Positions 1 to 8,274 of a stretch of 24,379 nucleotides of DNA are shown piece by piece. Source of the DNA: Flavobacteriales bacterium UBA979 (lineage in GTDB: Bacteria > Bacteroidota > Bacteroidia > Flavobacteriales_D > Sanyastnellaceae). The position numbers were made by a program, and so were the translations under genes. Under the pieces are notes generated by a model. That model saw only the letters and a program-made list of their open reading frames with translations, did no database searches and was not told the DNA's origin. How positions within the stretch are numbered: position 1 is the first letter of the stretch; the number at the start of each line of letters is the position of its first letter. The stretch spans positions 713-25,091 of the forward strand of contig DBBR01000053.1 of assembly GCA_002292325.1 (NCBI GenBank), in the 5' to 3' direction.

Positions 1-116
1 ACTTCGCATGAAATAATTTGATCATGAAACGTATTTAGTTTCTCGACTTTATTTTCGACGAAATCAAGTAAACGACGGTCAGCGTCGAAATGAATGGAGT
101 GAATCTGAAGTTGCAT
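1..116 (-). CDS. hpf: Ribosome hibernation-promoting factor HPF/RaiA, N-terminal part (cut by window edge)
   Basis: Only the first 38 codons are present; the gene runs off the left edge. The ATG is at 116. The peptide starts MQLQIHSIHFDADRRLLDFV and continues through VENKVEKLNTFHD, which matches the beginning of the short Bacteroidota HPF/RaiA proteins. From family knowledge, these bind the 30S subunit near the decoding centre and promote ribosome dimerisation or inactivation in slow growth. It lies 15 bases downstream of the xerC stop codon on the same strand and is probably cotranscribed with it. The order rpsU-xerC-hpf is common in Bacteroidota and supports the call. The rest of the domain cannot be seen. 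Confidence 0.85.
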   Translation of the reverse strand, partial: MQLQIHSIHFDADRRLLDFVENKVEKLNTFHDQIISCE

Positions 117-131
117 TGAATGGAGGTTAGA

Positions 132-1028
132 TTATTTTTTTGGACGAACATCCAGCGGACTATCCGCGTGCAAATCCTTCATTCGCGTGAGGGATTGGTG
201 CGTGTAAACCTGAGTTGAACTCAGCGATGCATGCCCCAGTAAATCCTTCACCGCCGACAGCTCAGCCCCGCGACTCAATAGGTGTGTCGCAAACGTGTGC
301 CGTAGAACGTGTGGACTCATTTTCTTTAATGAACTCACAAGCGAAAGATAATGATGCACCCTTCGGTAGATAAACGAAGCATACAGGGATCGCCCAGCAT
401 CCGTCACAAACAAAATGTTTGATTTGAAAGGGCGTTCTTCAATGTGTTCGTTGATACTTTGCATCGTCTCTGGTAGCAGCGGAATCCGTCTTTCTTTCGA
501 TCCTTTTCCTACAACGCGCAACTCCTTGCGTTCAGTATCCAAATCAGCAACTTGCAATGAAATAATTTCACCTTGTCGCATTCCAGTCTCATACATCAAG
601 GCTATTAGGCTTTTATCTCGTCTGCCCTTCCAGTTATCAGCGAACATATTTTCTGCGAATAAATCTCGCATGGCATGCTCTGGAAGAACACTCGGCAAAC
701 GCTTCGACAGCTTGGGCAAGGAAATCGACTCTGCAGGATCCAATGCCATACTTCCACTCCTCTTCGCAAACTTCACAAAGGTTCTGTAAGCACTCACCTT
801 CCGGTGAATTGTCCTGGGCGATCTCTGCTTTCTCATCATCTCAACCACATAGGATCGCAGCCATTCCGACTTTACTGCATGCAGGCTTTCGCACTCAAAC
901 TCCGCTTTCATGAATCGTTCGAGTTGGCCTAAATCAGATTTGTAACAACGAAGGGTGTGCAGACTACCTCTCTTTTCCTTGAGGAGATAATCAAGGAATT
1001 GTTCTATGTGCGGTGATACTTGGTTCAA
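132..1028 (-). CDS. xerC: Tyrosine recombinase XerC/XerD family
   Basis: A 298-residue protein of the usual Xer length. The N-terminal SAM-like core-binding domain covers about residues 5-90 and the catalytic domain about 110-290. All six catalytic positions are visible: R151 (TGMRQGE), K175 (GKGSKER), H240 and R243 (SPHVLRHTFATHLL), H266 (LLGHASL) and nucleophile Y275 (TQVYTH). Their spacing equals that of E. coli XerD (R148, K172, H244, R247, H270, Y279). The protein should resolve chromosome dimers at dif; C versus D is assigned only from the rpsU-hpf neighbourhood. No ATG fits: upstream in frame there is a TGA at 1041-1043, so the start is most likely the TTG at 1028. An intrinsic terminator ends only 18 bases before this start, so expression probably depends on read-through from rpsU. 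Confidence 0.93.
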   Translation of the reverse strand: MNQVSPHIEQFLDYLLKEKRGSLHTLRCYKSDLGQLERFMKAEFECESLHAVKSEWLRSYVVEMMRKQRSPRTIHRKVSAYRTFVKFAKRSGSMALDPAESISLPKLSKRLPSVLPEHAMRDLFAENMFADNWKGRRDKSLIALMYETGMRQGEIISLQVADLDTERKELRVVGKGSKERRIPLLPETMQSINEHIEERPFKSNILFVTDAGRSLYASFIYRRVHHYLSLVSSLKKMSPHVLRHTFATHLLSRGAELSAVKDLLGHASLSSTQVYTHQSLTRMKDLHADSPLDVRPKK

Positions 1029-1046
1029 AACAGGCTTGGCTCAAAC

Positions 1047-1084
1047 AAAAAAGACGAAACTGCCGGAACAATTTCGTCTTTTTT
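1047..1084 (-). terminator. Intrinsic terminator of rpsU, directly ahead of xerC
   Basis: A perfect 13-bp inverted repeat (arms 1047-1059 and 1072-1084, loop of 12). The stem core is GACGAAA/TTTCGTC and it is flanked by runs of six A and six T, so it could work in both directions. On the minus strand it begins 22 bases after the rpsU stop. It would end most rpsU transcripts and leave xerC-hpf to read-through. Confidence 0.8.
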
Positions 1085-1106
1085 AAAGTGAAAAACAAAA
1101 TATTTC

Positions 1107-1298
1107 TCAATCGTTTTTCAAGTTTAGTCCGTTTTTATATACGGCTTTCTTCCTTTGCTCCCGGTTAATTACGCTCGGCTTCGCAAATTCACGGCGCGTG
1201 CGCAATTCTCTCATTCGCTTCGTGCGATCGAACTTTTTCTTAAAACGCTTCAGCGCGCGTTCGATGTTGTCTCCTTCTTTTACGGGAATTGAAAGCAT
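1107..1298 (-). CDS. rpsU: 30S ribosomal protein bS21
   Basis: A 63-residue basic protein starting MLSIPVKEGDNIERALKRFK, typical of Bacteroidota bS21. It continues with KFDRTKRMRELRTRREFAKPSV and a lysine-rich tail. bS21 sits on the 30S platform near the anti-Shine-Dalgarno end of 16S rRNA and affects initiation. A TTG at 1319 would add seven residues, but the ATG at 1298 is preferred. It matches the family N-terminus, and the predicted transcription start near 1310 lies inside the longer version. It has its own promoter (1317-1347) and terminator (1047-1084), followed by xerC and hpf on the same strand. Confidence 0.95.
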   Translation of the reverse strand: MLSIPVKEGDNIERALKRFKKKFDRTKRMRELRTRREFAKPSVINREQRKKAVYKNGLNLKND

Positions 1299-1316
1299 AG
1301 TGTCAAAATTGGAGGG

Positions 1317-1347
1317 CAAATTTACGCTTTAGCTGGGAAAAGACAAA
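1317..1347 (-). promoter_or_regulatory. Bacteroidota-type promoter of rpsU
   Basis: On the minus strand, TTTG (1347-1344) is followed by 19 bases and then TAAATTTG (1324-1317). This fits the Bacteroidota sigma-ABfr consensus TTTG-N~19-TAnnTTTG in both boxes and spacing. Transcription would start near 1310, about 12 bases before the rpsU ATG, leaving a very short leader. The promoter lies wholly in the 61-base gap after the acyl-CoA dehydrogenase gene. Confidence 0.75.
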
Positions 1348-1359
1348 ACTATTCTTCTT

Positions 1360-2511
1360 TTAATCTTTCATGATTTCACGAGCAATGACGAGCTTCTGGA
1401 TTTCACTCGTCCCCTCTCCGATAGTACAGAGCTTGCTATCCCGGTAATACTTCTCCGCAGGAAAGTCTTTTGTGTAACCATAACCGCCCAAAATCTGCAC
1501 TCCTTCGGTTGCGACGTGAACACACATCTCGGATGCCTGGTACTTTGCCATTGCTGAGCTTTTGGTCACGGCTTCTCCCTGCTCTTTCAGCCAACATGAC
1601 TGCGAGATGAGCAAATCAGATGCCTCAATCTGCGTATGCATATCGGCCAACTTGAATGCAATGGCTTGAAATTCGCTGATGGGTTTTCCAAATTGCTCTC
1701 GTTCCTTCGCATAGGATTTCGCTGTTGCGTAAGCGCCTTTTGCAATACCTAAGGCCAATGAGGCTATCGAGATTCGACCTCCATCCAAGATTTTCATGGC
1801 TTGAACAAAACCCTCTCCCTCAACTCCTAGCATTTGCTCCTCAGACAACCAACAATTTTCGAACACCATCTCTGCCGTCTCTGAGGACCGCATACCCAAC
1901 TTGTTTTCTTTCTTTCCTCCATAGAAACCTTCCTGCCCTCGTCGAACAACGAATGCCGTAATCCCTCGGCTGTCGAGAAGCTCACCTGTTCGAGCCAATA
2001 CCACCGCTATGTCGCCGGAAATTCCGTGCGTAATCCAGTTCTTCGTACCGTTGAGAATCCAACCTCCACGATCGTTATCTCGGACAGCAGTGCACCGCAT
2101 GCGCATGGCATCGCTTCCTGTATTCGCCTCTGTTAACCCCCACGCACCGATGTGTTCTCCGCTGGCCAATTTCGGCAAATACTCTTGCTTCTGCTCCTCG
2201 GAGCCAAACATCAGTATATGGTTGGTGCATAAACTATTGTGGGCTGCCATAGACAAACCGATGGAGCCGCAAACTTGCGCAATTTCATCAATGGCTGCTT
2301 TGTATTCAAAATAACCCATACCCGAACCGCCGTAAGATTCAGGAACCAACATACCCAACAAACCGAGCTCACCCATCTTGGAGAACAGTTCGCGAGGAAA
2401 GTGCTGATTTTCGTCCCACTCCATTCGAAAAGGAAGTATTTCCTTTTGAGCAAAATCTCGAACTGTAGCTCGAATGGCCTGCTGACTCTCTGTTTCTTTG
2501 TGGTGCATCAT
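1360..2511 (-). CDS. Acyl-CoA dehydrogenase (short/medium-chain type)
   Basis: A 383-residue FAD flavoprotein of standard length that introduces the alpha,beta double bond into acyl-CoA and passes electrons to ETF. The N-terminal helical domain covers about residues 5-115. The middle beta domain carries the FAD/substrate signature [12 protein letters not shown] (124-135) and NWITHG (158-163). The C-terminal helical domain has [12 protein letters not shown] (271-282) and the catalytic segment IGEGTSEIQ (364-372). E366 is at the position of the catalytic base in butyryl- and medium-chain enzymes; isovaleryl-CoA dehydrogenase has Ala there, which argues against that assignment. Chain-length preference cannot be read from sequence. 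Its ATG overlaps the apt stop by four bases (ATGA), so it is translationally coupled and the last gene of the nine-gene run. Confidence 0.95.
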   Translation of the reverse strand: MMHHKETESQQAIRATVRDFAQKEILPFRMEWDENQHFPRELFSKMGELGLLGMLVPESYGGSGMGYFEYKAAIDEIAQVCGSIGLSMAAHNSLCTNHILMFGSEEQKQEYLPKLASGEHIGAWGLTEANTGSDAMRMRCTAVRDNDRGGWILNGTKNWITHGISGDIAVVLARTGELLDSRGITAFVVRRGQEGFYGGKKENKLGMRSSETAEMVFENCWLSEEQMLGVEGEGFVQAMKILDGGRISIASLALGIAKGAYATAKSYAKEREQFGKPISEFQAIAFKLADMHTQIEASDLLISQSCWLKEQGEAVTKSSAMAKYQASEMCVHVATEGVQILGGYGYTKDFPAEKYYRDSKLCTIGEGTSEIQKLVIAREIMKD

Positions 2512-3038
2512 TCAATTATCAAATACGTGTGCAACATAGCATGGGGCTCTTCTCGCTCGAGTTTAATTGCCCCTTTTAAAAATTCCAGCTCCAGCAAAAA
2601 CGAAAATCCCCAAACCTCTGCATCCAATTTTCGAACCAATTGCGCCGCCGCTCCAGCGGTTCCTCCAGTCGCCAAAACATCATCATGAATCAAGACCTTG
2701 CTGCCAGCAGGAAAGGCTTCCAATGCGCATTCCATTGACGCCTGACCATATTCAAGCGAATAGTCGACAGAACGAGTTGGCGGAGGAAGCTTGCCCTTTT
2801 TCCGAAACGGTATAAAAGGAACGTTCAGCGCAATAGCCATCGCCATTGCGTAAATAAACCCCCTGCTTTCAATTCCAACGATGCAATCAGGCAATCCGCT
2901 GGGATTGCTTTGATAGCGAACGCATGCTTCGCGAACAATTCGCTTGTTCAATTCAGGAGAAGACCACAATCGTCCTAAATCCTTGAAAACCACTCCTGCT
3001 TGAGGATAATCATGCACATCTCGAATTTCACCCTCCAT
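2508..3038 (-). CDS. apt: Adenine phosphoribosyltransferase
   Basis: A 176-residue purine-salvage enzyme that converts adenine and PRPP to AMP. Visible features are the N-terminal [11 protein letters not shown] typical of Apt, the [10 protein letters not shown] segment, and the PRPP-binding loop [14 protein letters not shown] (residues 115-128). The ATG at 3038 is preferred. It gives the usual family N-terminus, about nine residues ahead of the DYP motif, and clears the preceding gene by 13 bases. A GTG at 3080 would add 14 residues and overlap that gene by 29 bases. The stop overlaps the acyl-CoA dehydrogenase start as ATGA. It shares the run with purM and pyrF, so several nucleotide-metabolism genes are linked here. 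Confidence 0.95.
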   Translation of the reverse strand: MEGEIRDVHDYPQAGVVFKDLGRLWSSPELNKRIVREACVRYQSNPSGLPDCIVGIESRGFIYAMAMAIALNVPFIPFRKKGKLPPPTRSVDYSLEYGQASMECALEAFPAGSKVLIHDDVLATGGTAGAAAQLVRKLDAEVWGFSFLLELEFLKGAIKLEREEPHAMLHTYLIIE

Positions 3039-3051
3039 TTCGAGGACTAAG

Positions 3052-3711
3052 TCATCTGGGGGAAGAGGCAGACGGTTCACAAACTCGAAGATACGGACTC
3101 CACCTCCGAATCAAACTATCAGTTATTGGAATCGCATCAAGCAATGCATTCACAGAATCAAGCACATGATAACGGCGGAAACGTTCAATGGCTCGGGCAC
3201 CGCTGGATTGGATATAAGGGTGCGCCCTCAGATCTGCCCAACTCGAGGAATCTGCGCATAAAAATCGAAACACTCCATCCCCCACATGAAACCATGGGAT
3301 AATCTCATTGGCTACTTCGGGCTTCATTCCCCAGATTTCATTTAATTGATGCGCAGAATGGTATCCACCTAAAGCCTCACGGAATTTACAAATTCTGGCA
3401 GAGAGCACGGGACCGAGCCGGGGCAGTCTTTCCAATTGTGCACTATCAACCAAATTTAAATCCATCGAAGCAGCACGAGGATAGTTGGACTGCCGACGGG
3501 ATGCGCTTTGTTTTTTCCTAGAACGGCCATCTGAAGGGCGCTCAAAACACACGGGAAAGGCACTGAGACCCTCCAATAGCAAACCGATATCATCGAAGAC
3601 GACCTGATCTTTTGGCCAAAGACCGAATAAACCTTCGCCTCCAACTTTCGTCAAAAACAAACCCCATGAAAACGCAATAAACCCCATCAGCACCTTCCAC
3701 TCCCTCCTCAT
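3052..3711 (-). CDS. Helix-hairpin-helix (ComEA-like) domain protein with one N-terminal membrane segment
   Basis: A 219-residue protein. One hydrophobic segment lies near the N-terminus (about residues 8-24), followed by a basic Ser/Arg-rich linker. Then come two helix-hairpin-helix units: the first begins MDLNLVDSAQLERLPRLGP and contains LPRLGPVLSARI (about 96-107), and the second is around 160-209 (ADLRAHPYIQSSGARAIERF). Such domains bind DNA without sequence specificity, as in ComEA of the competence machinery. Membrane-anchored versions are common in Bacteroidota, but their role is not established and no other competence gene is in view. The ATG at 3711 is chosen because an ATG at 3795 would overlap the transporter gene by 56 bases. 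An AGGAGGG follows directly after the chosen ATG, so a slightly later start is possible. Confidence 0.8.
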   Translation of the reverse strand: MRREWKVLMGFIAFSWGLFLTKVGGEGLFGLWPKDQVVFDDIGLLLEGLSAFPVCFERPSDGRSRKKQSASRRQSNYPRAASMDLNLVDSAQLERLPRLGPVLSARICKFREALGGYHSAHQLNEIWGMKPEVANEIIPWFHVGDGVFRFLCADSSSWADLRAHPYIQSSGARAIERFRRYHVLDSVNALLDAIPITDSLIRRWSPYLRVCEPSASSPR

Positions 3712-3739
3712 TCTGCTTTCAAAAACGTATAGATTCAAC

Positions 3740-5281
3740 TCACTTAAACCGCTTGATTTCTCCTGATTTGATTCGGTTGAAGTAATCCGCGACATCCTGC
3801 TTGACCTCTCCCATCAAAAAATACAAACCCAGCACATTGGGAAAGCACATGGCAAATATCATCGCATCGCCAAAATCGAATACACTCTGGGCAGAGATGG
3901 CTGAACCTAGAATGACAAACATGCAAAAAATGGCCTTATACGAAAGGTCTGCCATCTTGGATTCACCGAACAGAAAGGTCCAGGACTTCAATCCATAATA
4001 ACTCCAGCTGATCATGGTTGACAAGGCAAACAATATGACCGCGAAGGAGAGCACAACGGGAAACCAACTCATCGTCTGCGCAAATGCACTGCTCGTCAAT
4101 TCAATTGCCTGCAAATCTCTCGCCTGTGCTAACCCCAGCGCAGTCTCTTGCCCAATTTCACCGTAACCGGAAATAACAATAACCAAAGCTGTCATGGTGC
4201 AAATGACTACCGTATCAATGAACGGCTCCAACAACGCCACGATGCCTTCACTGACCGGCTCATTTGTTTTGGCAGCCGAGTGGGCAATGGATGCCGATCC
4301 AATGCCCGCCTCATTCGAAAAAGCCGCGCGCTGGAATCCCACAATCAATACACCGATGAGGCCTCCATAAGCTGCCTCTGGTGAGAATGCACTGGATATG
4401 ATTAAGCCGAAAGCAGCTGGAATCTCGGAAAAATTACCTCCAAGTACAACCAAGGCTCCCAGCACATAAATACCGACCATAAATGGCACGACCTTATCCG
4501 TAACTCGCGCTATGCTCTTGATTCCACCGATAATAATCAGCCCGACCAAAACCGCCATAACAGCACCAAAAATCCAACTTTGCCCGGCCAGGAAAGAAGC
4601 CTCCCCTCCCGTGACCTCAATCAACTGCTTGGTGGCTTGATTGATTTGAACCATATTCCCCCCGCCAAAACTTCCGCCAATGCAAGCGATTGCGAATAAA
4701 ACAGCCAACACCTTCCCAAGACCGGCCTTTCCTTGTTTGGCCAAACCATCACGGAGATAATACATCGGGCCACCCGACACCGATCCATCAGCATTCTCTT
4801 GTCGGTACTTCGTTCCCAATGTGCACTCTATGAATTTGGAGCTCATGCCCAATAAACCCGCAACAATCATCCAGAATGTTGCGCCTGGACCGCCAAGTGA
4901 TACCGCAAAAGCAACACCGGCGATGTTCCCAACTCCAACCGTTCCGCTCAATGCAGCCGTCAAAGCTTGAAAGTGACTCACCTCCCCGATATCATTCGGA
5001 TCGTCATACCGACCCCGAACTACGTCCAAAGCATGCCTGAATCCACTGATGTTGATGAATTTGAAATAGAAGGTGAAGAAAATCGCACCCGCCAAAAGCC
5101 AAATCAACACGAATGGAACGGACAAACCTGCGAAGGACACTTCGAAGAAAATAATCTTCATAATGACATTCGTCAGCGGCTCCATAACGGAATTAATCTT
5201 TTCGTCAACCGTTGAAGCCATTGCCAAAAACGGATGAAAGACAGCTCCGATTAAAATAAGAAGGGGTAGAAATTTGCGCAT
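3740..5281 (-). CDS. Sodium:alanine (AGCS family) symporter
   Basis: A polytopic membrane protein of 513 residues rich in hydrophobic helices. The AGCS family signature [19 protein letters not shown] starts near residue 113 and is followed by the conserved SGGPMYYL (about 169-176). [20 protein letters not shown] in the second half is another strongly conserved AGCS segment. The family imports alanine, glycine or related neutral amino acids with sodium. The start is placed at the ATG at 5281 because it gives an N-terminal [20 protein letters not shown], signal-like with an AMAS cleavage-type site. An ATG at 5326 would add 15 less plausible residues. It follows the potassium channel gene after 60 bases in which no clear promoter is seen. 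The substrate is inferred from family only. Confidence 0.93.
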   Translation of the reverse strand: MRKFLPLLILIGAVFHPFLAMASTVDEKINSVMEPLTNVIMKIIFFEVSFAGLSVPFVLIWLLAGAIFFTFYFKFINISGFRHALDVVRGRYDDPNDIGEVSHFQALTAALSGTVGVGNIAGVAFAVSLGGPGATFWMIVAGLLGMSSKFIECTLGTKYRQENADGSVSGGPMYYLRDGLAKQGKAGLGKVLAVLFAIACIGGSFGGGNMVQINQATKQLIEVTGGEASFLAGQSWIFGAVMAVLVGLIIIGGIKSIARVTDKVVPFMVGIYVLGALVVLGGNFSEIPAAFGLIISSAFSPEAAYGGLIGVLIVGFQRAAFSNEAGIGSASIAHSAAKTNEPVSEGIVALLEPFIDTVVICTMTALVIVISGYGEIGQETALGLAQARDLQAIELTSSAFAQTMSWFPVVLSFAVILFALSTMISWSYYGLKSWTFLFGESKMADLSYKAIFCMFVILGSAISAQSVFDFGDAMIFAMCFPNVLGLYFLMGEVKQDVADYFNRIKSGEIKRFK

Positions 5282-5341
5282 AAATCGTAGGGTTAGCTCA
5301 CAAGAGTCCTCCAATATACAAACCAACGAAGTCGGGACGAA

Positions 5342-6361
5342 TTACAACGAAGGACTTTGTATTCCAACGAACTCATTCAACTGCCGTATCTGATCCGCCG
5401 TACCAAGAACAAATAATTTCATGGACGCACGCAATTCTGTGTCCATCGAAGGGTTAATGACCATCTCACCCGAGGCCGTGCGCAACCCAATCACATTAAC
5501 TCCGATCCGGTTTCTCGCATCGATCTCCGCCAAACTCATCGACTGCAAACGATCCGGTAAGTGCCCCACTTCAATTTCTTCTAAATTCACTTCATCCGCA
5601 CCTTGGATGCGGATGTGATCTAAGAATTCAACGACATCTGGAATGGCAACAAGTGAGGCCATGTGCGCTCCACCCACTTGGTCAGGCATAATGACATTTT
5701 GAGCACCTGCTACTTTTAGCTTGCTGACCGCATTGGCATTGGACGCCCGGCTGATTATGAGCAGATCTTTCCTGCGTTCCTTCGCTGCGAGAACAACATA
5801 TAAGTTTTGAGCATCATCGGGCAAGGTGGTTATCAAAGCTCGTGCACGATCCAATCCGGCATTGAGCAAATTCTCATCTTCTGTAGCATCCCCCTCGAGA
5901 ACATGAGCCCCCGATTCGCGAAGTTTCTTGACCAGTTCGACATTGGATTCTACGATCACCACTTCGCGGTCGTGATCCTGTAATTCTTGCGTCGCTTTTT
6001 CACCAACACGGCCATAGCCGCAAACGATGATGTGGTTATCCATTTCATTCATGATTCGTTGAATTCTCTTTAACCGAAGACGCTCGCGGTAGTCTCCTTC
6101 GATGAAAAACTGTGTGACGGCAGAGGCGGCAAAGGTGAAAGTTCCGATGGATGAAACAATTAAAATCGCTGTAAAGAGCATTCCTCCATCGGAAAGCGAA
6201 CGCACTTCGCGAAACCCCACAGTAGACACCGTTATGACCGTCATGTAAACTGCTTCTAAAGCAGAATACCCCTCAATCCAAACAAATCCAACGCTACCAA
6301 AACACAGCACGCCAGCTAATAAGGCTGCTGCGATTTGAAGACGCTTGAATGAAGGGGTCAT
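5342..6361 (-). CDS. Two-TM potassium channel with RCK (TrkA-N/TrkA-C) domains
   Basis: A 339-residue protein. The pore module is residues 1-90: a first TM segment at about 8-28, the pore helix and selectivity filter TVSTVGF (44-50), then a second TM at about 61-85. The cytoplasmic RCK N domain starts at HIIVCGYGRVG with the Rossmann glycines at 115-120 and an acidic VIVESN strand end at 135-140. A TrkA-C-like domain occupies roughly 255-335. This is the MthK/Kch-like architecture: RCK domains gate K+ flow in response to ligands such as Ca2+ or nucleotides. The filter ends in F followed by REV instead of the common YGD, a variant that resembles other Bacteroidota members. The ATG overlaps the pyrF stop by four bases, so the two are translationally coupled. 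Confidence 0.9.
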   Translation of the reverse strand: MTPSFKRLQIAAALLAGVLCFGSVGFVWIEGYSALEAVYMTVITVSTVGFREVRSLSDGGMLFTAILIVSSIGTFTFAASAVTQFFIEGDYRERLRLKRIQRIMNEMDNHIIVCGYGRVGEKATQELQDHDREVVIVESNVELVKKLRESGAHVLEGDATEDENLLNAGLDRARALITTLPDDAQNLYVVLAAKERRKDLLIISRASNANAVSKLKVAGAQNVIMPDQVGGAHMASLVAIPDVVEFLDHIRIQGADEVNLEEIEVGHLPDRLQSMSLAEIDARNRIGVNVIGLRTASGEMVINPSMDTELRASMKLFVLGTADQIRQLNEFVGIQSPSL

Positions 6362-7176
6362 CGTTCTGGATTCGATTCAAAGTAAGGCGCCATGGAACGT
6401 TGCATCCGCATCGCCTCCTGGCCTGCAGCATGGGCAAAATCCGATTGGTCGCTCGCATATAGTATGCTGCGGGACGCATTGATGAGCAGTCCACCAAAAG
6501 AAGTCCAACCGGCCTCCATGACTTCATTCAAGCTTCCTCCTTGTGCACCAACGCCAGGAACCAAGAAGAAATAATCCGGGGCGAGGGAACGCGCATGCTG
6601 GAGCAAATCAGGTCTTGTGGCACCAACAACAAACATCATTTGATTAAAATCCCCCCACGTTTGACAGCGTTGAATGACCCGTTCATACAATGGTGGGTTG
6701 CCATGGAACTCAAAATCTTCCGCCCCAGCATTGGAAGTCAATGCCAAAACAATCGCCCAGTGGTCCCGATGTCCTTCAATGAAGGGTTTCACGCTATCCG
6801 CTCCCATATATGGAGCAACGGTCACTGCATCGGCACCGAGTTCTTCGAACATGGCTAAGGCATAACGCTTTGCCGTGTTGCCGATGTCTCCGCGTTTGGC
6901 ATCTGCAATGACCAAGATGTCCTCTGGAATGGATTCAATAATGCGCTTTAACGCTGCCCAACCTTCTGCCCCGTACTGCTCAAAGAACGCCAAATTGGGT
7001 TTGTACGCTACTGCAAAATCATGTGTGGCAGAGACTATGGCTTTACAAAATGCTTCCATACCGGCCACCCCCTCACCACAACTGGCTGGAATTCGATGGA
7101 CATCAGGGTCCAAGCCTACGCACAGACATGATCTTTTCTTGACCATCAACTCGTACAGGCGTTCGCGGTTTTCCAT
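6358..7176 (-). CDS. pyrF: Orotidine 5'-phosphate decarboxylase, type 2
   Basis: A 272-residue enzyme that decarboxylates OMP to UMP, the last step of de novo pyrimidine synthesis. It is the longer type 2 form rather than the roughly 240-residue E. coli form. Visible motifs are CVGLDPD (19-25), AYKPNLAFFE (57-66), the catalytic ADAKRGDIGNTA (91-102, with D92, K94 and D97), and the phosphate-binding VPGVGAQGG (206-214). The ATG at 7176 lies nine bases after the prfA stop. The stop forms an ATGA overlap with the potassium channel gene. Adjacent prfA and pyrF are also seen in other flavobacteria. Confidence 0.97.
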   Translation of the reverse strand: MENRERLYELMVKKRSCLCVGLDPDVHRIPASCGEGVAGMEAFCKAIVSATHDFAVAYKPNLAFFEQYGAEGWAALKRIIESIPEDILVIADAKRGDIGNTAKRYALAMFEELGADAVTVAPYMGADSVKPFIEGHRDHWAIVLALTSNAGAEDFEFHGNPPLYERVIQRCQTWGDFNQMMFVVGATRPDLLQHARSLAPDYFFLVPGVGAQGGSLNEVMEAGWTSFGGLLINASRSILYASDQSDFAHAAGQEAMRMQRSMAPYFESNPER

Positions 7177-7185
7177 GGCACAAAG

Positions 7186-8268
7186 TTAGGATTCTGCGGC
7201 CAGAAGTTCCGCCTGTTCCGCCATCCTTAATGCTTCAATGACGGGGTTGAGGTCACCGCCCATGATGGCAGTCAAAGCGTGCGATGTAAATGAAATACGG
7301 TGATCTGTCACCCTTCCCTGCGGGTAATTATACGTGCGTATTTTTGCGGAACGGTCCCCTGTGCTCACCAACGATTTACGTTGCTCAGCACGCTCGGCAT
7401 TCTGTCGATCTCGCTCTTGCTCAAATAACCGAGTCCGAAGCACCTCCAAAGCATATTCATAGTTCTGATGCTGCGAACGACCATCTTGACACTCCACCAC
7501 AATTCCCGAAGGCCCATGCGTTAATCGGACCGCAGATTCCGTTTTGTTCACGTGCTGCCCTCCTGCTCCACTCGCTCGAAATGTATCCCGGCGTACAACA
7601 GACAAATCCAATTCTACATCGACATCTTCAGCTACCGGCAGCACCGCGACAGTAGCTGCACTCGTATGAACTCGGCCCTGTGATTCAGTCTCTGGCACAC
7701 GTTGCACCCGATGGACCCCACTCTCAAATTTCAACCATCCGAAAACACCATCACCCTCCACCCGAACGGTTATTTCTTTGAAACCACCCGCTGTTCCTTC
7801 GTTGGCATTGACCAACTGCCATCTCCAGCCTTTGCCCTCGCAATGCCGCTGATACATTCGATACAAATCACCCGCAAATAGTGCCGCTTCATCTCCGCCT
7901 GTACCGGCTCGAAACTCCATCATAACTGGACGATCATCCACTTCATCTTTTGGCAACAGCATGATCCGTGCTTCCGCATAGCCCATGTCCAACTGATCGA
8001 GAATACCGGGCAATTCTAGATTCGCCAATTCCTGAAACTCTGCATCATCACCTTGGGACCAAGATTCAGCTTGCTCACGTTCAGCCTCCCAAGCTCGCAA
8101 CGATTTGAATTGATCAACAATAGGACCAAGACGTTTGTACTCCCGCATCAAATTACGGTAGCGTTTCTGGTCTGCGATTACCTCCGGATCTCCAACCTGT
8201 TTTTCTACTTCCAAAAAACGGTCTGAGATGGAGGAAAGCTTCTGCATTAAAGCGTCCTCGTTTTTCAT
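7186..8268 (-). CDS. prfA: Peptide chain release factor 1
   Basis: A 360-residue class I release factor for UAG and UAA codons. The N-terminal coiled region covers about residues 1-100. The PCRF domain contains EFRAGTGGDEAALFAGDLYR (118-137). The stop-codon-reading tripeptide is PET (192-194) in VPETESQGRVHT, the RF1-type PxT rather than the RF2-type SPF. The catalytic GGQ (236-238) lies in GAGGQHVNKTESAVR. No frameshift is present; that is a feature of prfB, not prfA. The gene is between purM and pyrF with gaps of six and nine bases. No prmC (the GGQ methyltransferase gene) is adjacent. Confidence 0.98.
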   Translation of the reverse strand: MKNEDALMQKLSSISDRFLEVEKQVGDPEVIADQKRYRNLMREYKRLGPIVDQFKSLRAWEAEREQAESWSQGDDAEFQELANLELPGILDQLDMGYAEARIMLLPKDEVDDRPVMMEFRAGTGGDEAALFAGDLYRMYQRHCEGKGWRWQLVNANEGTAGGFKEITVRVEGDGVFGWLKFESGVHRVQRVPETESQGRVHTSAATVAVLPVAEDVDVELDLSVVRRDTFRASGAGGQHVNKTESAVRLTHGPSGIVVECQDGRSQHQNYEYALEVLRTRLFEQERDRQNAERAEQRKSLVSTGDRSAKIRTYNYPQGRVTDHRISFTSHALTAIMGGDLNPVIEALRMAEQAELLAAES

Positions 8269-8274
8269 CTCAGG

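Noticed and set aside
415..789. Plus-strand open frame antisense to xerC
   Set aside because: It lies wholly inside xerC, whose catalytic residues are all present, and its translation shows no recognisable domain. The other plus-strand open frames over the minus-strand genes are of the same kind.
132..1028. xerC as an integrase of a mobile element
   Set aside because: Residue spacing is that of Xer proteins, flanking genes are rpsU and hpf as in many Bacteroidota chromosomes, and no attachment-site repeats or cargo genes are seen.
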